Below are positions 1-8,774 of a DNA stretch of 51,355 nucleotides, piece by piece. The stretch's first letter is position 1; each line of letters starts with the position of its first letter. A program made the translations under genes and the position numbers. This stretch comes from Alphaproteobacteria bacterium UBA828 (GTDB lineage Bacteria > Pseudomonadota > Alphaproteobacteria > UBA828), in assembly GCA_002296185.1 (NCBI GenBank), contig DBHM01000011.1, positions 39,207 through 90,561 of the forward strand, written 5' to 3'. The notes beneath the pieces were generated by a model that was not told the DNA's origin, made no database searches, and was given only the letters and a program-made list of their open reading frames with translations.

Positions 1-417
1 ATTAGATCCTGCCTCTGCACTCTCGTCTTTATTATCTGTATCACTCTGCTCTGACTGCTCTATAGCTTCTTTAGCTGCTTTTAATTTTTCCTCGCGTTCT
101 GCTATACGGTCGAGTGTTTTTTGTTTTGGCTTAGATTTTTTAGGTTGATCTCGATGCTGAGGCATCTCTATTATATTGGCCTTTCCAAGGAAACGAGCTA
201 CTCGATCACTTGGTTGTGCTCCCTGATCAAGCCAGTGCTTTATTCTCTCTTCTTTTAAATTAACTCTGTCACCACTATCTTTGGGTAGCATAGGATTGTA
301 ATTTCCGAGTCTTTCAATATACCTACCATCGCGTGGGCTTCTAGAGTCAGCCAAGACAATATGATAATACGGACGCTTTTTTGCGCCTGCTCTTGATAGT
401 CTAATTTTTAATGCCAT
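1..417 (-). CDS. rpsP: 30S ribosomal protein S16, 3' end cut by window edge
   Basis: Small-subunit ribosomal protein that binds 16S rRNA. The frame opens with ATG at 417 (MALKIRLSRAGAKKRPYYHI), preceded by a strong AAGGAGAA ribosome site, and stays open for 139 codons to base 1, so the stop lies outside the window. The S16 core is followed from about residue 85 by a lysine/glutamate-rich tail (KPKQKTLDRIAEREEKLKA), an extension common in alphaproteobacteria. It lies just downstream of ffh on the same strand; ffh followed by rpsP is a familiar alphaproteobacterial order that usually continues with rimM, trmD and rplS. Identity is certain; only the C-terminus is unseen. Confidence 0.95.
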   Translation of the reverse strand, partial: MALKIRLSRAGAKKRPYYHIVLADSRSPRDGRYIERLGNYNPMLPKDSGDRVNLKEERIKHWLDQGAQPSDRVARFLGKANIIEMPQHRDQPKKSKPKQKTLDRIAEREEKLKAAKEAIEQSEQSDTDNKDESAEAGSN

Positions 418-476
418 AAATAATTCTCCTTATTTTATAGAGCATTCTTTATTTTGCCTAAATTACTTTGTTTACA

Positions 477-1835
477 CTATTGTATGGGGGGCATTAGTCC
501 TTGTATGCCTTGTCGAGAGAGCCCTTTTTCGCCAAGTTTTCCAACGCGTTTCATCATATGATTCATCTGTTTAAATTGTTTAAGTAGTCTATTAATCTCT
601 TGGACTGATGTTCCTGACCCTTTAGCAACTCGCCGCTTTCTGGAGCTATTTAATAATCTTGGATTCTCTCTCTCCTCTGGAGTCATTGAAGAAATAATTG
701 CTTGTAAATGGGCTATTGATTTTTCATCGATATTACTTTGGGCCAGTTGTTTCTTAACTTTGTTCACCCCAGGTAGCATACCCATGAGTCCTTCCATACC
801 ACCCATTTTACGCATTTGAGCAAGCTGAATGCCCATATCATTTAGATCAAATCCTTTACCCTTTTTTACTTTTCTTGCAAGTTTCTCTGCCTCTTTTGTA
901 TCTATTGTGGCCTGGGCTTTTTCAACTAATGAAACAACATCACCCATGCCTAAAATTCTGTTACTAATCCGATCTGGATGGAAAATTTCGAGAGCATTCA
1001 AATCTTCACCTATCCCTAAGAATTTAATTGGACAGCCTGTAACTGAGCGCATGCTTAAAGCAGCGCCGCCACGTCCATCTCCATCTATGCGAGTGAGAAC
1101 AACTCCTGTGAGCTTGATTCGATCTGAAAAATTTTGGGCGACGTTTACTGCATCTTGCCCAGTAAGAGAATCTGCAACAAGCAGAGTTTCTATTGGCTTA
1201 GATATTTTCTGAATAGCCTCTAGCTCAGACATAAGATCATCATCAACGTGCATTCGTCCTGCAGAATCTAATATTACTACGTCATATCCTTGCCTGGACC
1301 CTGATCGTATAGCATCTTTTGCTATATCTATTGTTTTTCGTCCCTTGACTATAGGCAAGGTATCTAGTCCGCCTTGCTTACCTAAGGTAGCAAGTTGCTC
1401 CATTGCCGCAGGCCGTTGTGTATCGAGTGATGCTAAAAAAACACGTTTTTTATCGTTCTGTTGGATATATTTACCAATTTTTGCGCTACTTGTAGTTTTT
1501 CCGGAACCTTGAAGGCCCACTACTAAGATAACTGCTGGCGGTGCAGAAGAAATATTAAGTTGAGAAGAGTTGCTGCCAAGAACAGCAATAAGTTCGTCAT
1601 TGACTATTTTAATAACCTGTTGTCCTGGAGTAACACTCTTTAGTACTTCTGATCCAATTGCCCGCGCTTTAACTTTTTCAATAAACTCTTTGACCACGGA
1701 CAATGCGACATCGGCCTCTAAGAGAGCTATGCGCACTTCTCGCATAGCTATAGAAACTTCTTCCTCTGTCAGCGCGCCCCGACGCGTTAGGCGGTCAAAA
1801 ACACCCGAGAGTCTCTCAGATAGGCTATCAAACAC
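477..1835 (-). CDS. ffh: Signal recognition particle protein Ffh (SRP54)
   Basis: GTPase subunit of the signal recognition particle; with 4.5S RNA it takes ribosomes making membrane proteins to FtsY. The 452 residues show an N-terminal helical bundle, the G domain with P-loop GLQGSGKTT at 107-115, DSAGRMHVD near 190 and TRIDGDGRGGAAL near 248, and a methionine-rich M domain from about 320 (MGGMEGLMGMLPG) that binds RNA and signal peptides. Full family length. The start ATG at 1835 follows a TAGGAGAAA ribosome site. rpsP follows 60 bases downstream. Its receptor gene ftsY lies about 2.3 kb away on the other strand, so both SRP GTPases are in one neighbourhood. Confidence 0.97.
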   Translation of the reverse strand: MFDSLSERLSGVFDRLTRRGALTEEEVSIAMREVRIALLEADVALSVVKEFIEKVKARAIGSEVLKSVTPGQQVIKIVNDELIAVLGSNSSQLNISSAPPAVILVVGLQGSGKTTSSAKIGKYIQQNDKKRVFLASLDTQRPAAMEQLATLGKQGGLDTLPIVKGRKTIDIAKDAIRSGSRQGYDVVILDSAGRMHVDDDLMSELEAIQKISKPIETLLVADSLTGQDAVNVAQNFSDRIKLTGVVLTRIDGDGRGGAALSMRSVTGCPIKFLGIGEDLNALEIFHPDRISNRILGMGDVVSLVEKAQATIDTKEAEKLARKVKKGKGFDLNDMGIQLAQMRKMGGMEGLMGMLPGVNKVKKQLAQSNIDEKSIAHLQAIISSMTPEERENPRLLNSSRKRRVAKGSGTSVQEINRLLKQFKQMNHMMKRVGKLGEKGLSRQGIQGLMPPIQ

Positions 1836-1915
1836 AAGTTTCTCCTATAAAAATAAAGAACTATCAAGGTTACAACGTCTATTGCATCAGTGCACGAAAC
1901 TCGCGGACTGATGTT

Positions 1916-1927
1916 CCTCCTAGGAGG
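1916..1927. repeat. 12-bp perfect palindrome in the ffh/dapF gap
   Basis: CCTCCTAGGAGG reads the same on both strands. It lies 81 bases upstream of the ffh start, in the divergent gap between ffh and dapF, where an operator could sit. No protein can be assigned and it may be chance. Confidence 0.3.
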
Positions 1928-2022
1928 TCAAAGAGACTTATATCAATGAATGTGCACGGAAATTAGGGTCAGGAGCTTCATAAGTCAAGTATTCCAATCT
2001 ATAACATGGACACATCATTACT

Positions 2023-2051
2023 TTGCCTTAAAGGCTTAAAGCTTTTATAAA
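2023..2051 (+). promoter_or_regulatory. Predicted sigma-70 promoter of dapF
   Basis: TTGCCT at 2023-2028, a 17-base spacer, and TATAAA at 2046-2051. The expected transcription start is at about 2058, the first base of the dapF ATG, and no Shine-Dalgarno sequence lies before that ATG. The transcript may therefore be leaderless. Prediction from sequence only. Confidence 0.5.
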
Positions 2052-2057
2052 GTAAAA

Positions 2058-2879
2058 ATGGATGGAATAAATTTCATAAAAATGCATGGATTGGGCAATG
2101 ATTTCGTGATTTTAGATTTGCGGGCTCAAAACCTAGATTTATCTAAAAAGGCCGTCAGAGTTCTTTCAGAAAGGCGTACAGGCATTGGCTTTGATCAGCT
2201 TATTACTATTCAGAAAGCTAAATCTAGTCAAATTGATGCGTCAATAAGAATTTGGAATGCTGATGGCGGTGAGGTCTTTGCTTGTGGTAACGCCGTTAGA
2301 TGTGTTGGCTATTTACTTCTTTTGGAGACGGGTAAAGATAAAGTCAAAATAGAGACAGAGGCAGATATCCTTGACGTTATGGGAAAAGATCAATCTAGGA
2401 TAATGGTCAACATGGGGGAGCCAAAACTAGATTGGTCAGATATACCACTTTCTGTTGAGACAGATACACTCTCTCTTGATATATCTGTAGAAGGTCTAAA
2501 TAACCCTGTATGTGTGTCTATGGGAAATCCGCATGCCGTTTTTTTTGTTGACCAATTAGATGATATAGACCTTGAAAGTATTGGTCCCAAAATTGAACAT
2601 CATAAGATCTTTCCTGAGAGGGCAAATGTCAGTCTAGTTAAGATTAAAAATCTAGATGATATCAGTTTAAGAGTTTGGGAAAGGGGCGTTGGGGTTACTA
2701 GTGCGTGTGGAACTGCAGCATGTGCAGCAGTTGTGGCGGGGGTAAGAAGAGGGTTTTTATCTCGTTCAGTATCTGTAAATTTGGATGGTGGTTCTCTAGA
2801 GATTGAGTGGCGTAGCTTAGATAATCATGTAATTATGACGGGGCCCGTAGCTACAAGTTTTCGCGGTACTTTAGTATGA
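2058..2879 (+). CDS. dapF: Diaminopimelate epimerase
   Basis: Converts LL- to meso-diaminopimelate for lysine and peptidoglycan synthesis, in the cytosol and without cofactor. The 273 residues begin with the family signature MHGLGNDFV (9-17). The two catalytic cysteines are visible: C76 in FACGNAVRC and C217 in SACGTAAC. Full length. No ribosome site precedes the ATG; a promoter lies directly against it, suggesting leaderless translation. The stop overlaps the mtaB start as ATGA, so dapF, mtaB and ftsY form one operon. dapE and dapD, acting earlier in the same pathway, are about 9 kb away. Confidence 0.97.
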   Translation: MDGINFIKMHGLGNDFVILDLRAQNLDLSKKAVRVLSERRTGIGFDQLITIQKAKSSQIDASIRIWNADGGEVFACGNAVRCVGYLLLLETGKDKVKIETEADILDVMGKDQSRIMVNMGEPKLDWSDIPLSVETDTLSLDISVEGLNNPVCVSMGNPHAVFFVDQLDDIDLESIGPKIEHHKIFPERANVSLVKIKNLDDISLRVWERGVGVTSACGTAACAAVVAGVRRGFLSRSVSVNLDGGSLEIEWRSLDNHVIMTGPVATSFRGTLV

Positions 2880-4126
2880 CAGAAAAGGTTGAGGTTATTA
2901 CTCTTGGATGTAGGTTGAATACTTACGAGTCAGAGGTAATTAAGAAGAAAGCTTCTGATGCGGGTGTTTCAAAAACTCTAATTATTAACACTTGCGCCGT
3001 TACAGCTGAAGCAGAGCGTCAGGCACGTCAGATAATACGGAGAGAGAAAAGAAAAAAACCAGATGTGGATATAATTGTTACTGGATGTTCTGCACAAATA
3101 AATCCTCAGAAATGGTTGAAAATTCCTGAAGTCAATAGAGTTTTAGGAAACGTAGAGAAATTACAGTCATCTAGCTATCTGACTTCTCAAGATCACCCCC
3201 TAGCAGCTGTTAATGATATAATGTCTGTGCGAGAGCAGGCGGGCCATTTGATTTCAGGATTTGAAGGGCGTGCACGGGCTTTTGTCCAAGTCCAACAAGG
3301 ATGTGATCATCGCTGTACATTCTGTGTTATTCCTTTTGGCAGGGGGAATAGTAGATCAGTCCCTTTGGGGGATATTGTTGCAGAGGCCAGGACGCAGGTT
3401 GCTAATGGTTATAGAGAAATTGTACTTACTGGAGTTGACTTGACATCATACGGGCATGACCTCCCAGGCAATCCATCACTTGGCCAGGCTGTGAGGCGGC
3501 TACTTGCTGCTGTACCAGAACTACCTAGATTACGTTTATCATCTCTGGACCCGTCAGAGATTGACCCAGATCTTATGTTGCTTTTTGCTTCTGAGCCAAG
3601 ATTAATGCCCCACTTGCACCTGAGTGTTCAATCTGGAGATGATTTAATCCTGAAGCGAATGAAAAGACGTCATTCTCGAAATGATGTAATTTCTGTTACA
3701 AAAAAGTTGAAAGATTTAAGGCCGGAAATAGTTTTTGGGGCAGATTTTATAGCTGGGTTTCCAACTGAAACAGATGATATGTTTCATAATACATTAAGAC
3801 TTATTGATGAGGCTGCGATAACTTGGCTTCATGTATTTCCTTATTCCTCAAGGCCAAATACTCCCGCAGCAAAGATGCCTCAAATACCTGTATCTACCAG
3901 GAAAATAAGAGCTGCTGAGCTTCGTGGTAAGGGTAAAATAGCAGCTCAGAAACATTTAAAAAATCTTGTTGGCTCAAAAGTATCCGTTCTACTTGAAGGG
4001 AAGGGTAAGGGAAGAAGTGAGGATTTTGCTAATGTTAATGTCAAAGGAAATTTCGCCGGCATACAAGTAGTAGAGGCCCTTATAAGTCATTCAGATGGTG
4101 TGATTGCATATGGTTTGCCAGTCTAA
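2876..4126 (+). CDS. mtaB: tRNA threonylcarbamoyladenosine methylthiotransferase MtaB
   Basis: Radical SAM methylthiotransferase that adds a 2-methylthio group to t6A37 of tRNAs reading ANN codons. The N-terminal UPF0004 domain has the cluster cysteines C12 (TLGCRLN), C40 (NTCAVT) and C71 (TGCSAQ). The radical SAM motif CDHRCTFC supplies C143, C147 and C150. The last ~65 residues correspond to a TRAM-like region. At 416 residues it matches MtaB better than the longer MiaB or RimO, and the NTCAVT form is typical of MtaB. It overlaps dapF by four bases and ftsY by one, so translation is probably coupled. Confidence 0.9.
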   Translation: MTEKVEVITLGCRLNTYESEVIKKKASDAGVSKTLIINTCAVTAEAERQARQIIRREKRKKPDVDIIVTGCSAQINPQKWLKIPEVNRVLGNVEKLQSSSYLTSQDHPLAAVNDIMSVREQAGHLISGFEGRARAFVQVQQGCDHRCTFCVIPFGRGNSRSVPLGDIVAEARTQVANGYREIVLTGVDLTSYGHDLPGNPSLGQAVRRLLAAVPELPRLRLSSLDPSEIDPDLMLLFASEPRLMPHLHLSVQSGDDLILKRMKRRHSRNDVISVTKKLKDLRPEIVFGADFIAGFPTETDDMFHNTLRLIDEAAITWLHVFPYSSRPNTPAAKMPQIPVSTRKIRAAELRGKGKIAAQKHLKNLVGSKVSVLLEGKGKGRSEDFANVNVKGNFAGIQVVEALISHSDGVIAYGLPV

Positions 4127-5067
4127 TGTCTGGGGGGAGTGAAGAAAAAACAGGTCTATTGAGTAGCTTAAGAAAGGGCCTTAAGCTCACCTCTTCTCGG
4201 ATGGGTAGGGGGATAAGTGATATTTTTTCGGGCAATGATATAAATCAAGCTTCACTTGATGAGCTTGAGGATTTATTGATTACTTCTGATATTGGTGTGG
4301 AAACAGCTTCCGATATTGTTTTAAGGCTTTCAAAGGAAAAGCTTGGAAAGGCTGCAACCGCAGAAGAGATAAAAAAACACTTAGCAAAAAATATTAAAGA
4401 AATTTTGGATCCGGTAGCAAAATCCCTTGAAATAGATAGGGAAGCAAAACCTCACGTCATTCTTGTAGTTGGTGTGAACGGAACTGGTAAGACTACTACT
4501 ATAGGAAAGCTTGCGCATCAGTTTAAAGATTCAGGCCTTTCTGTGATGCTGGCTGCAGGGGATACATTTCGTGCTGCTGCGGTTGAACAATTACAGGTTT
4601 GGGCAGAACGAACCAATGTTACCCTGGTTAAAGCTAAAGAAAATGAACTCGATTCTGCATCAGTTGCATTTAATGCGCTCTCCAAAGCGCAAAATGAAAA
4701 TATTGATGTATTATTAATTGATACTGCCGGTAGGCTGCAGAACAAAACTCATTTAATGGATGAACTTAAGAAAGTTCAGCGTGTAATAGGAAAAATAGAC
4801 TCTTCAGCTCCTCATACTAGAATATTGGTATTAGATGCTACTACAGGACAGAATGCTCACAATCAGGTTGAGGCATTTCTCGAAGTTGTAGATATTGATG
4901 CTCTTGTAATAACCAAACTTGATGGCACTGCTAAAGGTGGTGTTTTAGTGGCGCTAGCAGAGCGTTTTGGGATACCTGTTGTTTCCGTTGGCGTTGGAGA
5001 AGGTGTAGATGACTTAAGGCCGTTTGATTCCGAATACTTTTCTAGAACATTAATGGGTTTGGATTAG
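4126..5067 (+). CDS. ftsY: Signal recognition particle receptor FtsY
   Basis: Membrane-associated GTPase that receives the SRP-ribosome complex. The 313 residues show an N domain (about 10-95) and a G domain with GVNGTGKTT at 116-124, DTAGR near 199 and TKLDGTAKGG near 265. The long acidic A domain of E. coli FtsY is absent, leaving a short basic N-terminus, so membrane binding would rest on the N-terminal amphipathic helix; short forms are usual in alphaproteobacteria. The ATG at 4126 shares its first base with the mtaB stop. Last gene of the dapF-mtaB-ftsY operon. Confidence 0.96.
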   Translation: MSGGSEEKTGLLSSLRKGLKLTSSRMGRGISDIFSGNDINQASLDELEDLLITSDIGVETASDIVLRLSKEKLGKAATAEEIKKHLAKNIKEILDPVAKSLEIDREAKPHVILVVGVNGTGKTTTIGKLAHQFKDSGLSVMLAAGDTFRAAAVEQLQVWAERTNVTLVKAKENELDSASVAFNALSKAQNENIDVLLIDTAGRLQNKTHLMDELKKVQRVIGKIDSSAPHTRILVLDATTGQNAHNQVEAFLEVVDIDALVITKLDGTAKGGVLVALAERFGIPVVSVGVGEGVDDLRPFDSEYFSRTLMGLD

Positions 5068-5111
5068 GGAAATAGTATCTAACAGAAACTATATTTTGAA
5101 GAGTAATAGAC

Positions 5112-5633
5112 CTATGGGTTAGTAAAGGGTGCGAATTGTTTTTTTGATCCAATCTCCTGATAGTGTTTAAGAGCCCATTCTACAGAAGGAAAAGCGAGAG
5201 AACTCCAGGGAATTTCATCTTTGCTAAATAAACCAACAGCTTGTGTTTCCTCTCCCGCAGAAACATCTTTATTCAGTAATTTTGCTCTATAGAATAACTG
5301 TACTAGACCAATCTCTGGGATAGAATAAATAGAAAGAAGAGTCTCTATTTTTGCTATAGCATTTGCTTCTTCAGAGGCTTCACGTAAGGCTCCTTCTTCA
5401 GGACTCTCGCCATGCTCTAAAAATCCTGCAGGTAGGGTCCAAAACCCTTTTTGGGGATTAATGTCACGTTTACATAGTAATACTCTACCGTTATCTATTG
5501 CTACCAGACCAACCACAATTTTTGGATTATCATACTCTATATGACCACAAACATTACAAACTAGACGTTCACGGTTATCACCATCGGGAACGCACAGCTT
5601 GAAGGAGCAGCAATATTTTGATCTTTTTAACAT
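5112..5633 (-). CDS. Nudix hydrolase with N-terminal zinc-ribbon-like segment
   Basis: Probable nucleotide pyrophosphohydrolase. The Nudix box is complete: G70, E76, then REASEE at 84-89. The layout is that of the Nudix_N_2 type, a short zinc ribbon before the Nudix fold. CNVC (C26, C29) forms one knuckle, but the other is degenerate: C8, C9 and C14 replace the usual CxxCG, so zinc binding is doubtful. Substrate cannot be told from sequence. It is convergent with ftsY and divergent from yejA. The closest characterised relatives by layout are NudC-like or ADP-ribose hydrolases, but I would not choose between them. Confidence 0.85.
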   Translation of the reverse strand: MLKRSKYCCSFKLCVPDGDNRERLVCNVCGHIEYDNPKIVVGLVAIDNGRVLLCKRDINPQKGFWTLPAGFLEHGESPEEGALREASEEANAIAKIETLLSIYSIPEIGLVQLFYRAKLLNKDVSAGEETQAVGLFSKDEIPWSSLAFPSVEWALKHYQEIGSKKQFAPFTNP

Positions 5634-5659
5634 GCTAGCTAGTATGCAGTTCAGGGCCT

Positions 5660-5689
5660 TTGACGTCTACTGAATTACATTAGTATAAA
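5660..5689 (+). promoter_or_regulatory. Predicted sigma-70 promoter of the yejABEF operon
   Basis: TTGACG at 5660-5665 and TATAAA at 5684-5689, spaced by 18 bases, lie about 75 bases upstream of the yejA start on the correct strand. No operator or riboswitch was recognised in the leader. Confidence 0.5.
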
Positions 5690-5762
5690 ATGAGATTAGT
5701 AAAAACTCTTGATGATCTCTGGGCTAGAGCATTAATCTTAAGATAAAATTTGGAGGGGCGTT

Positions 5763-7598
5763 GTGTTTAAATTAACTTTTATACTATTTCTGGCTTTCTT
5801 TTATGTTCTAATAGTTGATCCCAATTTAGTTAAAGGGCAAACACCAACACATGGCTTATCGCTATTTGAGGATCTAAAATATCCCTCTAATTTCTCGCAC
5901 TTTGACTATGTTAATTTAGATGCCCCAAAAGGTGGAAGTGTTAAATATGCCACTGTTGGTTCATTTGATAATCTCAACCCTTACATACTTAAGGGGGTTT
6001 CGGCTGCTGGTACAGGACTCCCTTTTGATACACTATTATACTCAGCACTTGATGAGCCTGACAGTGCGTATGGGCTTATTGCCTCATCAGTAGAACGTGC
6101 GAGCGACAATAGTTGGGTTAAATTTAAAATAAATAAAAATGCGAGGTGGCACGATGGAACTAAAATAACAACCGATGATGTTATTTTTTCATTTAATATA
6201 CTAAAGGAGAAGGGGCACCCAAATTTTGCTATTATGCTATCAGGTATAATCAGTGCAGATAAGTTATCAGACACCGAAGTAATTTATAGAATATCAGATA
6301 TTGATAACCGTAAATTGCCACTAATAATTGGGGGTCTTCCAGTGTTATCTAAAACATTTTTTTCTAAAAATATATTCGAGAAATCAACTCTTACTTCTCC
6401 TTTAGGAAGTGGTCCCTATAAAATAGAGGAAGTAGACCCCGGTAGATCAATTAGTTTTAGGCGCGTGAAAAACTATTGGGCAAAAGATCTACCTGTTAAT
6501 AGGGGGCGCTATAATTTTGATGAAATTATTTATGATTATTATAGAGATCGTGATGTCATGGTAGAGGCTTTAAAGGCAGGTGAGTATGATTTTCATGAAG
6601 AGTATACCTCAAAAACATGGTCTACCGCATATGATATTAGGGCGGTTCAGGATGGTTGGTTAAAAAAGGAAGTTATAGAAGATAACACTCCTTCCGGTGT
6701 GCAAGCATTTTTCATCAACACAAGGCGTGAGAAGTTTAAAAATCCTGAATTGCGAGAGGCATTATCCCTTGCTTTCGATTTTGAATGGACCAATAAAAAT
6801 TTGTTTTTTGGTTTATATGAAAGAATGTCCAGTTATTTTGAAAACTCTGAACTAGCATCTACTGGTTTACCAGAGGGTGCCGAATTGGCCTTACTTGAAA
6901 CTTATAGGGGAAAGGTCCCTGATAGTGTATTTCTAAGAGAATTTATTCCACCTAAGACTGACGGATCCGGAAATATCAGGAAGAATTTGCGTCGAGCAGC
7001 GGGGTTACTGAATGGTATTGGTTGGAATCTTGTCAATGGGAAACGTATAAACAGTGAGACAGGGCAGTTGTTAGAAATAGAGTTTCTATATTTTGAGCGG
7101 ACATTTGAGAGAATTTTAGGTCCATATGCTCGAAATCTTGAAAAATTAGGTATTGACGTAACTCTTAGGCTTGTTGATGTCACGCAATATATCAGGCGCC
7201 TAGAGGAGCACGATTTTGATATGACCACCCGTCGTTTTGTTCAGCAACTTTCACCGGGTGCAGAACTAGTATCATATTTTAATTCAATGACAGCTAATCA
7301 AAAAGGAACTTTAAATGCTTCAGGTATTATGGATCCTGTAGTTGATGAGCTGGTTAGTGGGGTTCTTAGGGCTAGAAATAGAGAGGAGCTTATAGTTTCT
7401 GCCAGAGCTTTGGATAGAGTATTACTTTGGGGACACTACATGGTTCCACAATGGTTTAAGGGTGTTCATCACATTGTTTATTGGGATATTTTTGATAGAC
7501 CAAAAATTAAACCTAAATATGCTATTGGACTCGATACTTGGTGGATTGACAGAGATAAAACTGATGCTCTTAGTACCTATAGATCTCCTAGAGACTAA
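5763..7598 (+). CDS. yejA: Periplasmic peptide-binding protein YejA (SBP family 5)
   Basis: Solute-binding subunit of a YejABEF-type ABC importer for peptides (microcin C in E. coli). The GTG start at 5763 has a GGAGGGG ribosome site. A hydrophobic signal peptide covers about residues 1-25, with likely cleavage after VKG. The remainder is a family 5 binding protein; features include WHDGTKITTDDVIFSF near 129-144 and LGSGPYKIEEVDPG. At 611 residues it matches YejA rather than the shorter OppA/DppA. First gene of the operon, followed by two permeases and a fused ATPase. The cargo cannot be deduced; YejA relatives take up varied peptides and peptide-like compounds. Confidence 0.9.
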   Translation: MFKLTFILFLAFFYVLIVDPNLVKGQTPTHGLSLFEDLKYPSNFSHFDYVNLDAPKGGSVKYATVGSFDNLNPYILKGVSAAGTGLPFDTLLYSALDEPDSAYGLIASSVERASDNSWVKFKINKNARWHDGTKITTDDVIFSFNILKEKGHPNFAIMLSGIISADKLSDTEVIYRISDIDNRKLPLIIGGLPVLSKTFFSKNIFEKSTLTSPLGSGPYKIEEVDPGRSISFRRVKNYWAKDLPVNRGRYNFDEIIYDYYRDRDVMVEALKAGEYDFHEEYTSKTWSTAYDIRAVQDGWLKKEVIEDNTPSGVQAFFINTRREKFKNPELREALSLAFDFEWTNKNLFFGLYERMSSYFENSELASTGLPEGAELALLETYRGKVPDSVFLREFIPPKTDGSGNIRKNLRRAAGLLNGIGWNLVNGKRINSETGQLLEIEFLYFERTFERILGPYARNLEKLGIDVTLRLVDVTQYIRRLEEHDFDMTTRRFVQQLSPGAELVSYFNSMTANQKGTLNASGIMDPVVDELVSGVLRARNREELIVSARALDRVLLWGHYMVPQWFKGVHHIVYWDIFDRPKIKPKYAIGLDTWWIDRDKTDALSTYRSPRD

Positions 7599-7658
7599 TA
7601 TTAACAGGAAGAAAATGATCTACTAATAGATAGAATTAGGGAGTCATATAGAGCTAAA

Positions 7659-8774
7659 GTGTTTGCATATATTATTCGAAGATTATTGTTAATTATTCCG
7701 ACTCTTTTCGGGATCATGGTGCTCAATTTTCTGATTATTCAGACAGCACCAGGCGGCCCGGTCGAGAAGGTAATTGCGGAACTATCAGGTGTAAATGTTG
7801 AAGCAACGAATAGAGTAACTGGATCGCAGCAAGGAGAATCTAGGAGCGGAGTTTCTGATCTGGTTGATTTTTCAAGCTCTTCAAGTGTTAGTAAGTATCG
7901 AGGGTCTCGAGGACTGGATCCAGATCTTATAGCTGATCTAGAGAAACAATTTGGCTTTGATAAGCCCCTGTGGAGCCGTTTTTTAACAATGATGGAGAAC
8001 TATATAAAACTAGACTTTGGCGAGAGTTTTTATAGAGATCAATCTGTCATATCATTAATTGTCGAAAAATTACCGGTATCAATTACTCTTGGTTTGTGGA
8101 CTACACTCCTAGCATACTTGATTTCGATACCCTTAGGCATCTCTAAAGCTGTTAGAGATGGAACACGCTTTGATGTGTGGACTAGCGCTCTAATCATTGG
8201 AGGCTATTCTATCCCAAGCTTTCTATTTGCAATACTTCTCATCGTCCTATTTGCTGGAGGCACTTATGTAGATTGGTTTCCATTACGTGGGCTTGTTTCA
8301 TCAGGATTTGATAGTCTCTCGATAGGAGGGAAAATTCTTGATTATTTGTGGCATATTATCCTGCCGGTTATAGCATTAGCTATTGGTGGCTTTGCCACTA
8401 CTACTATGCTCACAAAAAATTCATTTATGGAGGAAATTAATAAACATTATGTAATAACTGCAAGGTCTAAGGGTTTAACAGAGAGACGAGTATTGTATCG
8501 CCATGTTTTTCGTAATGCGATGTTGATTATTATTTCTGGATTTCCTGGCGCATTTATAGGTATTTTGTTTACTGGCGCACTACTTATCGAGGTCATTTTT
8601 TCTCTAGACGGTTTAGGTTTACTTGGATTTGAGGCCTTAATGAATAGAGATTATCCCGTCATCTTTGGGACTCTATTCTTTTTTACTCTAATAGGTTTAG
8701 TTGTAAATTTAATTGGTGATGTAATGTACGTAGTTGTCGACCCGCGCATCGATTTCGAGAGGCGAGATGTTTAG
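7659..8774 (+). CDS. yejB: ABC peptide importer permease YejB
   Basis: Inner-membrane permease of the Yej importer. GTG start at 7659, the reading that gives the conserved MFAYIIRRLLLIIPTLFG beginning; only a distant GGAG (7640-7643) could serve as ribosome site. The 371 residues contain an N-terminal membrane helix, a periplasmic insertion of about 80 residues, then five further hydrophobic segments. The cytoplasmic EAA-type loop that docks to the ATPase is seen in TARSKGLTERRVLYRHVF. It overlaps yejE by eight bases, implying coupled translation and assembly as a heterodimer with YejE. Confidence 0.93.
   Translation: MFAYIIRRLLLIIPTLFGIMVLNFLIIQTAPGGPVEKVIAELSGVNVEATNRVTGSQQGESRSGVSDLVDFSSSSSVSKYRGSRGLDPDLIADLEKQFGFDKPLWSRFLTMMENYIKLDFGESFYRDQSVISLIVEKLPVSITLGLWTTLLAYLISIPLGISKAVRDGTRFDVWTSALIIGGYSIPSFLFAILLIVLFAGGTYVDWFPLRGLVSSGFDSLSIGGKILDYLWHIILPVIALAIGGFATTTMLTKNSFMEEINKHYVITARSKGLTERRVLYRHVFRNAMLIIISGFPGAFIGILFTGALLIEVIFSLDGLGLLGFEALMNRDYPVIFGTLFFFTLIGLVVNLIGDVMYVVVDPRIDFERRDV

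Noticed and set aside
8734..8766. Longer yejE start at TTG 8734
   Set aside because: ATG 8767 has a GAGAGGCGAG site, and the family has no extra N-terminal residues of this kind.
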